Assembly: GCA_004802725.1 (NCBI GenBank)
Contig: SGPM01000026.1
Span: 1-64,000 of the forward strand
Direction: 5' to 3'
DNA length: 64,000 bases
Source: Antrodiella citrinella
Taxonomy: Eukaryota > Basidiomycota > Agaricomycetes > Polyporales > Steccherinaceae
The translations under genes and the position numbers were made by a program. Position 1 is the stretch's first letter; each line of letters begins with the position of its first letter. Positions 10,481 to 21,587 of this stretch are shown piece by piece. A model generated the notes under the pieces. That model was not told the origin of the DNA. It saw nothing but the letters and a program-made list of their open reading frames with translations, and searched no databases.

Positions 10481-12577
10481 CTATGCACCAACGCCAACGG
10501 CGGTCTGAGGCGAGGACGTCACAACTACCATTGGCTGCTGTGACTGTGACGGATTGGCCGGTGGGGCGCCATGAGGAAGTGGACTTCGTGTCCAGTCTGG
10601 CAGGATGTTATGAGCAGGCCGAGGAGGCGACGAGTCGACTGCCATGTCAACAGCATCATCGGCATCCGGCAGGGCATCAGCTTCATCCCACCGTTCGCGT
10701 GGAACCTCCACTCCACCAATCTTTAAAGCTCTGGGGACAATGATTAGAAAAGTTGGAAAGCGCAGAGCCACCATCACTCACCCAGCCAATGAACCTCCAA
10801 CCCAAGCCATAGCAGCGGGCGAGAATGCTGGCGCTTTCCCTGCGCTGTAGCTTCCTCTAGGGGCATTTGGTGTCGGAGGTGGTGGTGACGGATTGTTCAA
10901 AATTGCAAAATATGGAACAAGTTGTCGTAAGCACGCGTATTTGTCATATTGAGATGCTCGCGGCCGTCCTGGTCTGGAGGTCTGTTGCGAGGTCGGCGGT
11001 GAGATAGCACGGAGAAGCTCGCTATGGAGACGAGAAATGAAACCAGGGAGCATGGGTGTACCACCGACTACAAGGATAGCGGATGCAAGAGTTTTCCGAA
11101 GATCAACAGGTGCCTATGATCCGAAATTAGTGTATAGCTTCCTGCGGAGTGTAGAATCGACAGTACCCTGAGTAAGGACTCCAAGATGACCTCTGCAACA
11201 CTGCTCTCGTCAACATCGCCGCCCTCAAAAAGCACTTCGGCAGCTCTTTCGCGAATCCATCCGGGAATAATCAATGTACCTCTCCCGGTCCCTGCTTGCT
11301 GAGACGGTGGAGGCTCGACTTTCATCTTCAAGTCTGTAGCGGTGGAATGTCGCATGTACATTTTTGCGATTGCTTGATGTTGATTCTCTCCTGGTTGTGG
11401 GGCGTCCAAATTTGATATGGCTTGCGAGTGAGACACGACGGAGTAACCTGAGGAGGCCGCCTGCGCCGATGACATGTTACTCTCCAGATCAGCTGACATA
11501 TGCGAAAACTCTGATTCGGACATGCCACTGTCGGATGGGGGAACTTCCATCTCGCCGGAATCATCTGCTGTGTGCATTTGCCCTTGAACATCTGTAACGT
11601 CTAGAGCTTCGCCGACGAAACAGCAACGGGTTTTAATTTCTTCAATCACTCCGTCTGTGAGTACCTCTTCGGGCACTCGTGTGGCGCGTGTTGACGCAGG
11701 AATATTGGCTGCAGCGCTGAGGGAAGTTGAAGGAGGGAGATAGGTGCCGAAGAAAAGTAGAAGAGCTCGTAAATGTGAGGAGAGGCGGGCCCCGGCCAGT
11801 GGTGTAGTCCGCAGATGGGGGAATAGAGGCCTTGACGAGAATATCTGCAACAAAGAGGGTATAAGAGGTTTGGCAGTTTTCAGAGATCACGACACATACG
11901 GGAAGTGCTGCAGATTCCAGATGTCCACAATCTAATACAAGCCCGGTTATCCTTCCGACAGCCAGAAGGGACAACAGGTGGCTCGAGGCGAAGGATATGG
12001 AGGGAACCTTCGGCGAATTCATAAGGAGCATCCAATGTGCAGTAAGATTTATGCACATACCTGAAGGTTGTTGAACAATATTCGGGCCAAAGCATCTTTA
12101 ACATGAAGTAGTAGAAGAGGATGCTCGACAATGATTACTTTCCTCGACTTTGGATCGGTCAATAAAGAACTAGCTGAGCAGTTCAGCAGTTTCAATGATA
12201 GGCAGCCAAGACGCCACTCACTCGTGGAATACTGTCCGCAGACATGCCTGCAACCTCGCCTGCAATTGTCGATCTTCCTCCTGCCTGTCTACCACCTTCG
12301 CCGCTCGGTTCAGTGACCATAGAACGGCACTGTCCTTCCCCCCGGCGTAGAATACGTCTCTTGGTTTCCCTTCCCCGCTGAATCCAATCTTCCATATTCG
12401 CGATCCTGGGTCAAGAATGATACGGTCCTCCGTGCCATACAACGAATGTCGGCGCGTTGTCGTATAGTGAGGCGATGATTGTACCGCGTGTGAGCTAGAT
12501 ACACGCGTGTTTTGAGGAGTTGTCGCTGGTGCCACAGCCTGCGCATGTCTTCGAGGTGTAGATGGCATAGCGGACAT
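10481..12577 (-). CDS. ARP10: Actin-related protein 10/11, dynactin pointed-end subunit
   Basis: Actin-fold protein of the Arp10/Arp11 type, expected to cap the Arp1 filament of dynactin, the dynein activator. The N terminus (start 12577) has a Ser/Thr-rich leader, then RIILDPGSRIWKIGFSGEGKPRDV, the first phosphate-loop region of the actin fold in degenerate form. Further exons give VIIVEHPLL, then VPSISFASSHLLSLLAVGR and GLVLDCGHLES (second nucleotide loop), and near the end AMAWVGGSLAGSLK, typical of actin-related proteins. A Ser- and Asp-rich insert lies in the middle. The C-terminal exon follows an intron ending CCCCAG. It shares a 268-base divergent spacer with the next gene. Confidence 0.88.
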
Positions 12578-12845
12578 TGCGACTAATATATGTTGAGCTC
12601 ACTGTCGATGACGGCGGCGAGGAGAGAAGTGTATGACCGAAAGAGGCAGGTGCGTTCAAGACGCGTCGCGAGTCTTGGCCCTTCACATCTTGGCGACAAG
12701 TTTTCTTGGCCGCTACGAACCCTTATAATGAGCTTGTAGGACAGTGACAACGGCCATCGTGCCCTCCTTCCTGTCTCCCCCGTTGTCGGAACATAGACAT
12801 ATACCCACACCGCACACTCTCGTTTTCTTCTGATCAGGATACTGG

Positions 12846-13730
12846 ATGCTCAATCCTTTCGCAGTCATCCTCCCCTTGCTTGCTCTTGTGAATGCAGCCA
12901 CCTACACCGTACGTACTCATGATCATGGATCATGGATCATGATTCTTACCGTCTAACGCAATGTGAAGGTTACCGTAGGCATCGTTGAGACGGATGGTCA
13001 GCCTGGCATCGGATTTGACCCGTCCAGCATCAGGCCCACAGGTAGGTTTCAGGTCTATTCGCAAAACTCAATCTGGGGTTGACCATAGCTGCACAAGCCG
13101 GGGACATCATCACATTCACCTTTGCGCTTCCGGAGTACTTGAAGAATCCGACTTCCACCGAGCACAGTGCTACTCGTAAGCTTGTCTATATATCTACTTC
13201 CGCGTCTGCTCACTCTTCATGCAGAATCCAGCTTCGAGACTCCTTGCTCACCCTTGGCTGGAGGATTTGATACTGGCATTCAGAGTACAGGTTCTGCGAA
13301 TACGAACACGGGAACAAGCTTCGATCTCTCGGTATGTGGTGGTTGGTTCTTGTATGTATCTGGTCTGCTGAGTGAGCTTTTGAAGATACAAGATACTAAT
13401 CTTATGTGATTCTTCTCATCTGCGAACTCGGACTGCAACTCGGGCATGGTCCTCTCCGTCAATCCACCTTTGTCTGGTGACCAGACTGCGGCTGCTTTCG
13501 TCGACAAGGCGATGACTGGTTCCGGAATTCCGACTGACTCCCCACTCCCACCGCATTCTTCCACATCATCTGGTCCATCTGATGCAGCATCATCCTCTAT
13601 AGGCTCCCCGACGAACACTGAAGCTTCAGTCAGTCCTGCGTCGACAAATTCCGGGTCTACTTCTACACTGGGCAAAGGTATGGCCTTCGCTGGCGTTGCT
13701 GCGTTGACGGGGCTGACACTATTGATCTAA
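12846..13730 (+). pseudogene. Secreted GPI-type cupredoxin-like serine-rich protein, in-frame TGA
   Basis: The first exon encodes a signal peptide (MLNPFAVILPLLALVNA). Later exons give the cupredoxin-like pattern: VGIVETDGQPGIGFDPSSI, AGDIITFTFALPEYLKNP, SSFETPCSPLAGGFDTG, then CNSGMVLSVNPP. The tail is Ser/Thr/Pro-rich and ends with a hydrophobic stretch (GMAFAGVAALTGLTLLI) typical of a GPI anchor signal. After the intron 13332-13385 the frame reads IQDTNLM, then TGA (13407-13409), then FFSSANSDCNSGM. In related proteins the TGA position is Trp (as in IWFYC). The copper-ligand Cys and His of that motif are Ser and Asp here. The gene may be dead, read through, or affected by a base error. If intact it would be a cell-wall protein. 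Confidence 0.72.
12919..12944. repeat. Short tandem repeat inside intron 1
   Basis: The seven-base word ATCATGG or a close variant is repeated three to four times within the first intron (12909-12968) of the cupredoxin-like gene. Likely a small slippage repeat without function. Confidence 0.6.
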
Positions 13731-15431
13731 CATGATCTTCTACCATTATATCCGTGGAATCACTGTCGTTGATCAGGACAGGATAAATCTTATACTTCCC
13801 ATGTAGTGACGTTTCTACGGTACGGTGCTCTTTCGGGCTGACCGTGTGCAGGATAAGACCATCTTGCGGACTATGCTTTGCTTGCTCATATCATCGGAGC
13901 CCCGCAAGTTCGGATGATCCACTCAGAGACTTCTTCCATTATACAAGATGACTACTGCAACAGCCACTTCACGTTGGCTTGCGAATTCAATATGCACGGA
14001 GGAATACCTGTCCATCTGGTTCATCTTTTAGCACATCTCTGAGAGCACTCGTGTTATGACTTGAACGATATTCGAGTCCGTCTCTTAGCTTTCCTTGGTA
14101 TTGCTTACCGACTTCGAGTTGTTCGAGTTATAGCTTAAATTGGCATGTTCCAACCAGAACGGTCGACTTGAACTGCATCTGCAGTGCCCAATTTTGGCCA
14201 CGGTGAGAGACCGTTGTTCAGTTGGCTGATTCACTTGTGTCGCTGACCATTCACGCTGCCCTGGTCATCATACGGCTCGCCATTAATATTATGTCTCATG
14301 TCGCTCTAATTCTTCATATCATACCCGCTTTCACTAGCAAAGGTAACTCAACCCATGTCAAATCTGAAGCTTGAAGCTCGAAGCCACCAGTTCCGTTTAT
14401 TCAGCTACCTCATGCACCATTTACGTAGGAACGCTGTAGCATTTCGCTAGCGCTACGCCCGAGATCGTTGAAGACGAATGTGGCCATTACCGATCATCCT
14501 ACGATTGAGTTCAATATACACATTGCTGTTAGTATATGATCATGGTCCCGCGAATCGAGACTCTCCTGTGACCCCGAGGGCAACCCGAGGGCCCGAAATG
14601 CAGATCATCCGAATCGAGGTCGGGAAGTTATGTGGAGGTCGTAATGCAAGCTACGCCACAGTCGACTTCGCACGACTGTACTTCAAGCATCTCGTTGAGG
14701 CACATGAAACACGATAGGATCCCCCGCATGGGACTCTGCTGAGAAGGTTCGAGTTCATGTCGGTGACTCACAACATTCTTTCTATGAACTTGCAAGTTCC
14801 CATCTGGGAAGACCTCCGGAAGCCTGAGAAGCCCTATGGATCATAGATGCAGGATCTGAGATGGAATAGTTAAACCGAGAACCAGCTCCTCGGGTCCGGT
14901 CCTTTCCGGTTAGGTCTCTCCTGGTGTCGACCCGCGAAGGTTGTCCCGGACCAATCACCATGACAGTAGAAATTTGCGGAAACTTTGTGCAACCGGGTCA
15001 ACTGAATGACGTTGACTCACGTTGGCTTCATCGGAAGTTTCGCAGACAACAGCGACGAGGTAAGTAGTGAGATATGCTCAAAACGTCGAAGACACGTGTA
15101 TAGAATAACCTAGCAGTATATACATTAATGACTGAGCTAGTAGCGCATTAGCGGCGAAATAGACCACGACATTATAGAATGAGGGTAGGTGGCTCTAAGA
15201 AGAATTATGCCAAGGAGTCCTAATGGGAAGTATGGCTACAAGAAAGCAATGTGACAGCAGCAAGACAGGAGTACGAGATTCAAACCGAGAGTTCGGAGTT
15301 CAATGTGTAGAAGGGAGGGGAAGTTCGTCCAAGCGCGATGTTGATGTGGTTAAACCACATAATGAATGTTGGGTCGCCGGCGACGACTCCAATCTTTTGC
15401 AGGAGCCATTAACTTGAAAAATTAGGAAATA
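13731..15431. other. Gene-free tract of 1.7 kb
   Basis: No supported gene on either strand. A local direct repeat CCGAGGGC occurs twice at about 14574-14592. The right end should contain the 3' region of the minus-strand Zn2Cys6 gene. Confidence 0.55.
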
Positions 15432-15812
15432 TTATCTCTGCCCAGAACTGGAGCAGGTTCAGCACATGTCAGAGTGAAGACACTGCACGAATTGACTTAC
15501 ACAGGCACGTAAGTGCAAGGGATACCTCGCTTGTTGCAGTTGGCGCAGACATTGCGGCCATCGCACTTGAGTTTGCGCCCTAACACGAGATGACGTCAGT
15601 GATGGACACGACGCGTCGACAGAAAAAGACACGTACCTCTACAGAATGTACAAGCCATCGGCGTCCTGCGCGGCGTCCTGGGGACGTAGCAGTCCTCGTC
15701 GGACTCATTTCCGTTGGTGCGCTGAGAGTAGCTGCTACGAGGGGACTGACGACGACGTTGATAAGCATCAAATAAAACAAGGGGGGAAAGAAAATACCTG
15801 GGGAGAGCTCAT
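15432..15812 (-). CDS. Small Zn2Cys6 binuclear-cluster protein
   Basis: Found by splicing: exons 15812-15798, 15745-15637 and from 15579 give a protein of about 70 residues. It contains a complete GAL4-type cluster with spacing C-X2-C-X6-C-X5-C-X2-C-X6-C (MACTFCRGRKLKCD, then VCANCNKRGIPCTYVPV). A basic RTPRRTP segment precedes it. Without a further intron the stop is at 15497-15499. With the good donor GT|GTAAGT at 15500 and branch CTGAAC the protein ends VPVSGQR and stops at 15432. There is no dimerisation or middle-homology region, so it is either a DNA-binding-only protein or a fragment; more 3' exons cannot be excluded. A TATA-like box lies upstream. Confidence 0.68.
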
Positions 15813-15945
15813 GATTCAAAATAGGTGTAGAGGGCGAAACAAGTGGCAAAGCGAGCAAGCTCGTTGAGAGGAAGGGATTAGAGTGTAGAGTGAGTAGAAG
15901 TGATGAGGTGTAAGTGGATGGGGATGTCGACATGAAATGCAGGAC

Positions 15946-15953
15946 CTTATATA
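15946..15953 (-). promoter_or_regulatory. TATA-like box of the Zn2Cys6 gene
   Basis: TATATAAG on the minus strand, 134 bases upstream of the proposed ATG. The position suits a fungal core promoter with a leader of about 100 bases. Confidence 0.45.
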
Positions 15954-18900
15954 CACCGACAGAGGTGGTTGCCACTGCGACATGTCCGGGCCAAAGCTGC
16001 CCTTGGTATCCGAACGCTTGGGGCCATTCACCACCGACGGCGGTCTTGAATTTTCGACGTTTTCCCATAAACTCGACGCACATTGCGAAATCGCGCAAAA
16101 AGTGTGATCATATCAGGACTGCGCTTAGAGACGCATGACGCAGCACAAACGGAGTCCAGATCTTGAAAGAGGTAGTTGCCTCGCTGGCGATGTGTTTCAT
16201 CCAAAGAAATGAAAGAGACGCCGTCGGTGGGCTGAATTCGTCAGTTGAAACACGAAAAGCCCTCCGCCGACGCTTGCCTGATAGATCTGAGTTGTCCATC
16301 CATCCCATAACAGGTAACTGGACCAGATACCGATAGCCTCGTTCTCGTGGCGCGGGCGGGTAAGATATTGGGCCTGGTGAGAGACCCTTTCACGGCAAGG
16401 ACGCACAGTCAAGCATTCACTGGCATACCAGCCATCGATAAAGCAAGTTTGAAGGTTGAAACTGAATGGAACTCTTCAGCTACCATCAACATCGTGGAAG
16501 GTGGGTGTCTTTTACCTTTAGACTTTGTGCGCCAACACGAGTCTTGCACGAGTCGACTTTTACAAATGGCACTTTGACTCTAGAGCGCCAGGAGGCGGTG
16601 GTTATTCGGGAGGTTTTCAAATTTCGTGGCGCATACAGCCGGAAACCAGTGGCAACCTACGCTAGCAAATCACGACAGTCCAGGCAAAACATTTTAAGGC
16701 CTGCCATATCCTGCCTCGCGATTCGCGAAGATGGCAAAATACAGGGCCAAGGGGACTCCGCCGACTCGTAAGAGCTCGTAAGCAGGTACTGTCAGTGTAT
16801 AGGACAGAGGGAAAGTCACTTTGATACTTCGCGGGAAGGTTTGCCGCCTGCAATTGAATCATCATGGAGTCCAAGCCAAATGTGGCCGAACGGGCGCGTC
16901 GGTCGCGAGAGCAACCCACGTGGAGGAGGGCTTGGCTCAAAGAACCTCGCGCCCCGCCGGCCAAAATCCTGCAGTCTGGCGGCATCATTGGAAACGGGTG
17001 CGGATCGCTCAACAGCTCTCAGTAACCCCAGGGCGGAGGAAACGGTTTAGGGACAACCCAACATGGACGCCGAGAGGCGCAAGGGCTGGCGGGAGGGACA
17101 AAAAAACCGCCAGGCGACAGTTGGCACCGGCGGGTCATCGGTGGCGCTATGTTTTACATCGCGTCGCTGAGTGCAAGGTCGGCAGCTTGAACGGCTTCGG
17201 ACAAATGACTTATCCGCATTCCATATTTCGCACATTTTTGACTATCCACGTGCGCAAAAACCTATGAGGGTCCAGCCTTAGTCCAACTTAAGCAATGAAA
17301 GGCTTTGAAAGCTCACGTCATAGATGTATCTCGTCGAGTCACTTGTCAAAAAAGAGCTCAGACATGTTGAAGACTTCCAGGTTTCCCAGCGCAACTTCCA
17401 ACGACTCACAGATACGAGAGAAACGGACGAACCTGTACTGTACTTGCTTTCATCTTGACGTGCGAGAGTTCCCTCTTTGAGCCTGAGGCGTGAGCTTGAT
17501 ATTCAGGTCGGCATCGCGCGTATACACGTCGAGTTATAGTATCTTGAGGTTGCATGTAACGGGGTACTCTCCGTTGCCCTCACGCCGTATAAGATGGGCG
17601 GCGACGGCGTCGGAAATTCAAGCGAGAGTTGACGCAAAGCTGGCGGAACAGGACGCTCCAGGGCATCTGCTTGACAGGGTATGGAGACTTCACTGAACCG
17701 ACGACCGACACGTGTAGCGATGATTTTCGCATGCGGATCCAGGTGGATCGCGTAGATGTCCATGAATACTTTGCCAATTGACTAATAGGCTTTGTCTCGT
17801 TATTTCAGTGTAAGACTCGGCGGCCACCTCTGGCAGATACTGAGAAAGCAGTGTCGGCATACGATGTGTGCAGAACTTGTTGCAACTTGCAGACATCATT
17901 TGCGGCCGTTGTCTGTAAACGTTGTAAACCCTTGAGCCGCAACCCGAATATAACGCACGCCGTAGTAATCGACCCTGGACTTACGGTTCAGGTGTAACAA
18001 CAGCTTCCAAGTGTCCATATGTTTCACCGGAGATGAACAATAGCGGGTGGTTGTGAGGGCTCTGTCGGCTGCGAAGAACGAGGGTGCATGGCTGGAGACA
18101 TGTCAGTAGTCCTCGTGATCGATAGCGTCCAAGTAGAACTGTGGTCAACTTGAAGAGACCTGACCTGGTCCCTTGCCTGGTCGCAACTTGTATTCGGCCG
18201 AATCCATGGTATATAGTATCACCGAGTTGCTGTCAAACTGCTAAGGTCACCCTCATCAGGGGGAAAGCCGCATGCACGCGATTGAATGAGTTCGACCGGC
18301 CTGGTGAAAGTTCCTGACACGCGAGAGGAAATGTAACGATTCGACGCAAATGGAAGAGGACGGACCATACTGCATCTTATTGAATGAGATAGTTGTGTCA
18401 CAGACCAGGTTTAGGCCACGATGTGCCAGTGTGGTGGTGAAGCGCTTGCAAGCTGGTCTGCGACATTCCCGCATAACCACCACGATTTACATACGGCGCT
18501 GAAAGTCTAGAAGTATTAGAGCGTCCGATCTCGAGAGGCCCGAGAATGCCAGGAATCAAGATGACAGACTTAACGGAACAGACAAGGCGAGACGAGACGT
18601 CTTCGTCACACCGACTTACACGAAACCGTTCTGTAGTCCATCATGCATTATTTGAAGCATGCATATTGCATTCATAGGTTTGAGTTTGTAAGGAACTTGT
18701 GGACTGAGGTGTGAAGGAGCGGTGCAAGTAGAATAGACGCGCTGAACTTGAGACCTCGCGTTTGTTCCAAGTCTGGCGACCGTCTGGTTACGTAAGTTGC
18801 TCTCCGTGAGCTCCTTCAACCATTCCAGTATTCGCCAACCCTTTTGAACTCGCCGGACCATCCTTCACGTTTCATCCGTGTTAACCCAAGAGTCGCCACT

Positions 18901-18969
18901 TTACTAGGCTCTTCTTTGACATCGACAGGACAGATATCCGGGGAAGACTGAGAGATTGCAGGAGGTAGA
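15954..18969. other. Gene-free tract of 3.0 kb
   Basis: One of the two longest stretches without a supported gene. Frames up to 148 codons exist around 16821-17267, but they overlap one another on both strands, have no domain resemblance and do not extend by splicing. I see no terminal inverted repeats, polymerase motifs or tRNA. The last 500 bases probably hold the nucleoporin promoter. Confidence 0.5.
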
Positions 18970-20855
18970 ATGGCGTTCAACTCGAAGTGCGTCGCATTGG
19001 CCCTACTCCTTGTGTTCATCTACTAACATGACAATTCGAAGCACTTCTATATTCGGCGCGAAACCTGCTGCTGCTACCACTGGATCCATCTTTGGAGCTC
19101 AGAATGCGAACACTGCACCAAAACCTGCAGGCTCCATCTTCGGAAATGCAGTCCCGAACATTTCGACATTCGGGACGCAAACTCAGACCCAGCCCGCACA
19201 AGGATCTTTGTTTGGTGGTCAACAACAACAGCAACAGCAACCACAAGGCTCTCAGCAACCTATACAACCCCCCTCACTTTTCGGTCAGACACCGCAAAAT
19301 ACGCAGCAGCAAGGTGGTGGTCTGTTCGGAAACGCTCAACAGCGACCTCAGCAGCAGGGTGGTGGACTGTTCGGAAATACTCAACAGCAGAATACTGGGA
19401 CCTCAAGTCTATTTCCCCAGACTCAACAAGCCCAGAATCAAACGAATACGAATCAAACCAGTATGTTCGGTGGCTTCGGTGGCGCTAGTGCCACAACGAA
19501 TCCCCAGTCTTTCGTGAATCCTTTCATGGCTCAACAATCGACTACAGGTGGCTTTGGTTCAGGGACTGCGTCAAGTAATCCTTTGTTCGGTGCATCTGCC
19601 GGCAATCCATTGTTTGGTGGTGCCTCGACGAATACCGCGAACACGGGTAACACCCTGTTCGGCGGAGCGTCCACTGGATTCGGTGCGGGGTCGACAAGTA
19701 TAAACCCACTGATGGGTAATCAGTCAACAAACTCGTTGTTCGGAAATCGACAACAGTCTCAACCGTGAGTTTGGCGTTGTCAACAAGATCCTATGTACTG
19801 ATTTTCTGTGACAGCGCTATGTCAGTTCGTTTTTGTTTGCGAGAGCCACAATAATTGATATTGTTTTCCCAGGTCGTTCTCAACGTCATCTGCTCCGGGT
19901 GCACCTCCGTTTACGAAGTCTACGAGATTCAATGATTTACCCGACATGGTCAAGAGGGTGCTGGAGGATATCGAGTGCGCAATTCTCGTAAAAGTCTCGT
20001 GTTTGGTTTTTGACATAGCGGTGCAGCACGTACATTCAAGGTCGAATACAGATATGCAACAATTTGAAGCAGATGAAACTTGGCGACGAGGCCAGCAAGG
20101 GTAAGGAGCTGATTCGGGACGTTCATAAAGTAAGTCCGGTCAATTCGTTCCCTTAGCTAATACTGACCGTTATTCTAGGATCTGCTGCATGCAATCGCCG
20201 TTATTCAGTCTGATCTTTTGCAAACCCGTACTTTCAAATCGAAGGCGGATCAGACTGTGCAGGATACTATCATTGCGACTCGGATTATAGATGGTTTCCG
20301 TTACCCTCAACATGGCGGCGTTCATCTGAAAAACCATGCGGAGTTCCCTCTTGAGTATGACAACCAGGTCGTCCTGTTTGCAAATGCTGACGTACTCTGA
20401 TGTTCAGATTCTTTACTCGGAGTGCCGAGGAGATGAAAGAAAAGTTGGCTTGGTGCAAGAACACTATCGAGGTAAGAACGTTGGTCGTTATGTGGATGTA
20501 AAACGTTTGTAAGCTCACGACTACCAAGGCGATTGAGCGGAAACTTTCATCTTTTGCGTCACAGAGCCAGGTTACGCCACAAGGTTCGTTCGCTTTCGTG
20601 CATATCACTCTGTCAAGTATACCATTCGTCTCCTCCTTGACAGCGATCACGACCACTCTTGAGGCGCAACATACAACTTTTATCACACTGGTCAGCCGCA
20701 CTGCCGCTGTTGATGCAGAGTTGCAAAAGGTGAAGACCTTATACACACAACTGTGGCGTGCGAAGACGGGAAGTGCACGAGATCCGTTCCATGAATTGGA
20801 CCGCGGTGCAGGTGGCGAGTTCGGGTTGCAGAGTCTGAACGCCGGCGGGAAGTGA
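18970..20855 (+). CDS. NUP49: FG nucleoporin NUP49/NUP58
   Basis: Central-channel nucleoporin of the Nsp1/NUP62 complex. A short first exon (MAFNS) is joined across a small intron (GTGCGT to TTCGAAG, branch CTAAC) to NTSIFGAKPAAATT; this start suits better than the ATG at 19028. Residues up to about 270 are FG repeats (SIFG, SLFG, GLFGN, PLFG) with Gln runs. The C-terminal ~200 residues are helical: FNDLPDMVKRVLEDID, then EFPLEFFTRSAEEMKEKL, then VTPQAITTTLEAQHTTFITL, matching the NUP58 trimerisation region and its characteristic PxxFF and hTPQ elements. Several introns occur in the 3' half. The protein should sit in the nuclear pore and bind karyopherins through FG motifs. Confidence 0.9.
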
Positions 20856-21587
20856 CCATAGCTGATGGATACTTGTGTGTGCGTGTCTATGTGTGTATAT
20901 CGGGTTTCTCTATGTATTGCTGTTTTTGCTTTCTCGTTGCAACTTGCCAGATTGTGCACCGGCACCGCTAAAGGGTCAGAACCTAGTCTGTCGTCGGCGT
21001 AAGTCCGAGAGGGTGAAACGTTGATGGGTCGTGTCTGCGTTGCCGGTTCTCGAGTCTTAGCACATGTATCCTGGCGGCAATCCTCAGTGAGTGCGTCTAG
21101 GTGCGTCTGCATGGATATGCGACCCATTATGTTGAGCGATCACTCAACAGCGTTCGTCTTCATATGATAGTGCGATAACGCTATTTTGTAGTAGGCGGTT
21201 ACTGACTAGCCTTTCTCACAGACATGGTGTTCAGTATCACTTGTGTGAGTAGCCCTGACCTGCCGTCATCCCCTCCCAATTCGACCACTGATGATCTCAC
21301 GTCCAGGATGCGAAGGCAAGGTTCGCGGGAAGCAATAGTATTTATACCCTCCTAGAGTCCTAGGTTCCCACCTGCTGAAGTAAGTGCAGTAAGACTCACG
21401 ACTCACGGGATAGGACTCTCAGGGTCCCGGTGCTCTAGTGGGCTCTTGCACGAATGGCCCCGCAGCCAGGACTCGGAGAACACATAAAGTTTGTCGCAAC
21501 TCTGACACTTCCGAGGACAGAGATCATCTTTCAACCTACTTAGTGTGGTATCCTCCCCTTGCCACTGTACTCTCTAGTCGCCTTTTC
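20856..21587. other. Intergenic spacer
   Basis: Between two plus-strand genes. No gene is supported; a long minus-strand frame reaching into the nucleoporin 3' half is an antisense shadow. It contains the promoter region of the arrestin-like gene. Confidence 0.55.

Noticed and set aside
15270..15295. GGTTTGAATC-like word resembling a tRNA T-loop on the minus strand
   Set aside because: No T-stem pairing, no acceptor or D-arm around it.
16821..17267. 148-codon plus-strand frame in a gene-free tract
   Set aside because: No domain, no splice extension, competing frames on both strands, unusual composition.
20285..21127. 280-codon open frame on the minus strand
   Set aside because: It lies antisense to the 3' exons of the nucleoporin gene, has no family resemblance and is explained by the codon usage of the real gene.
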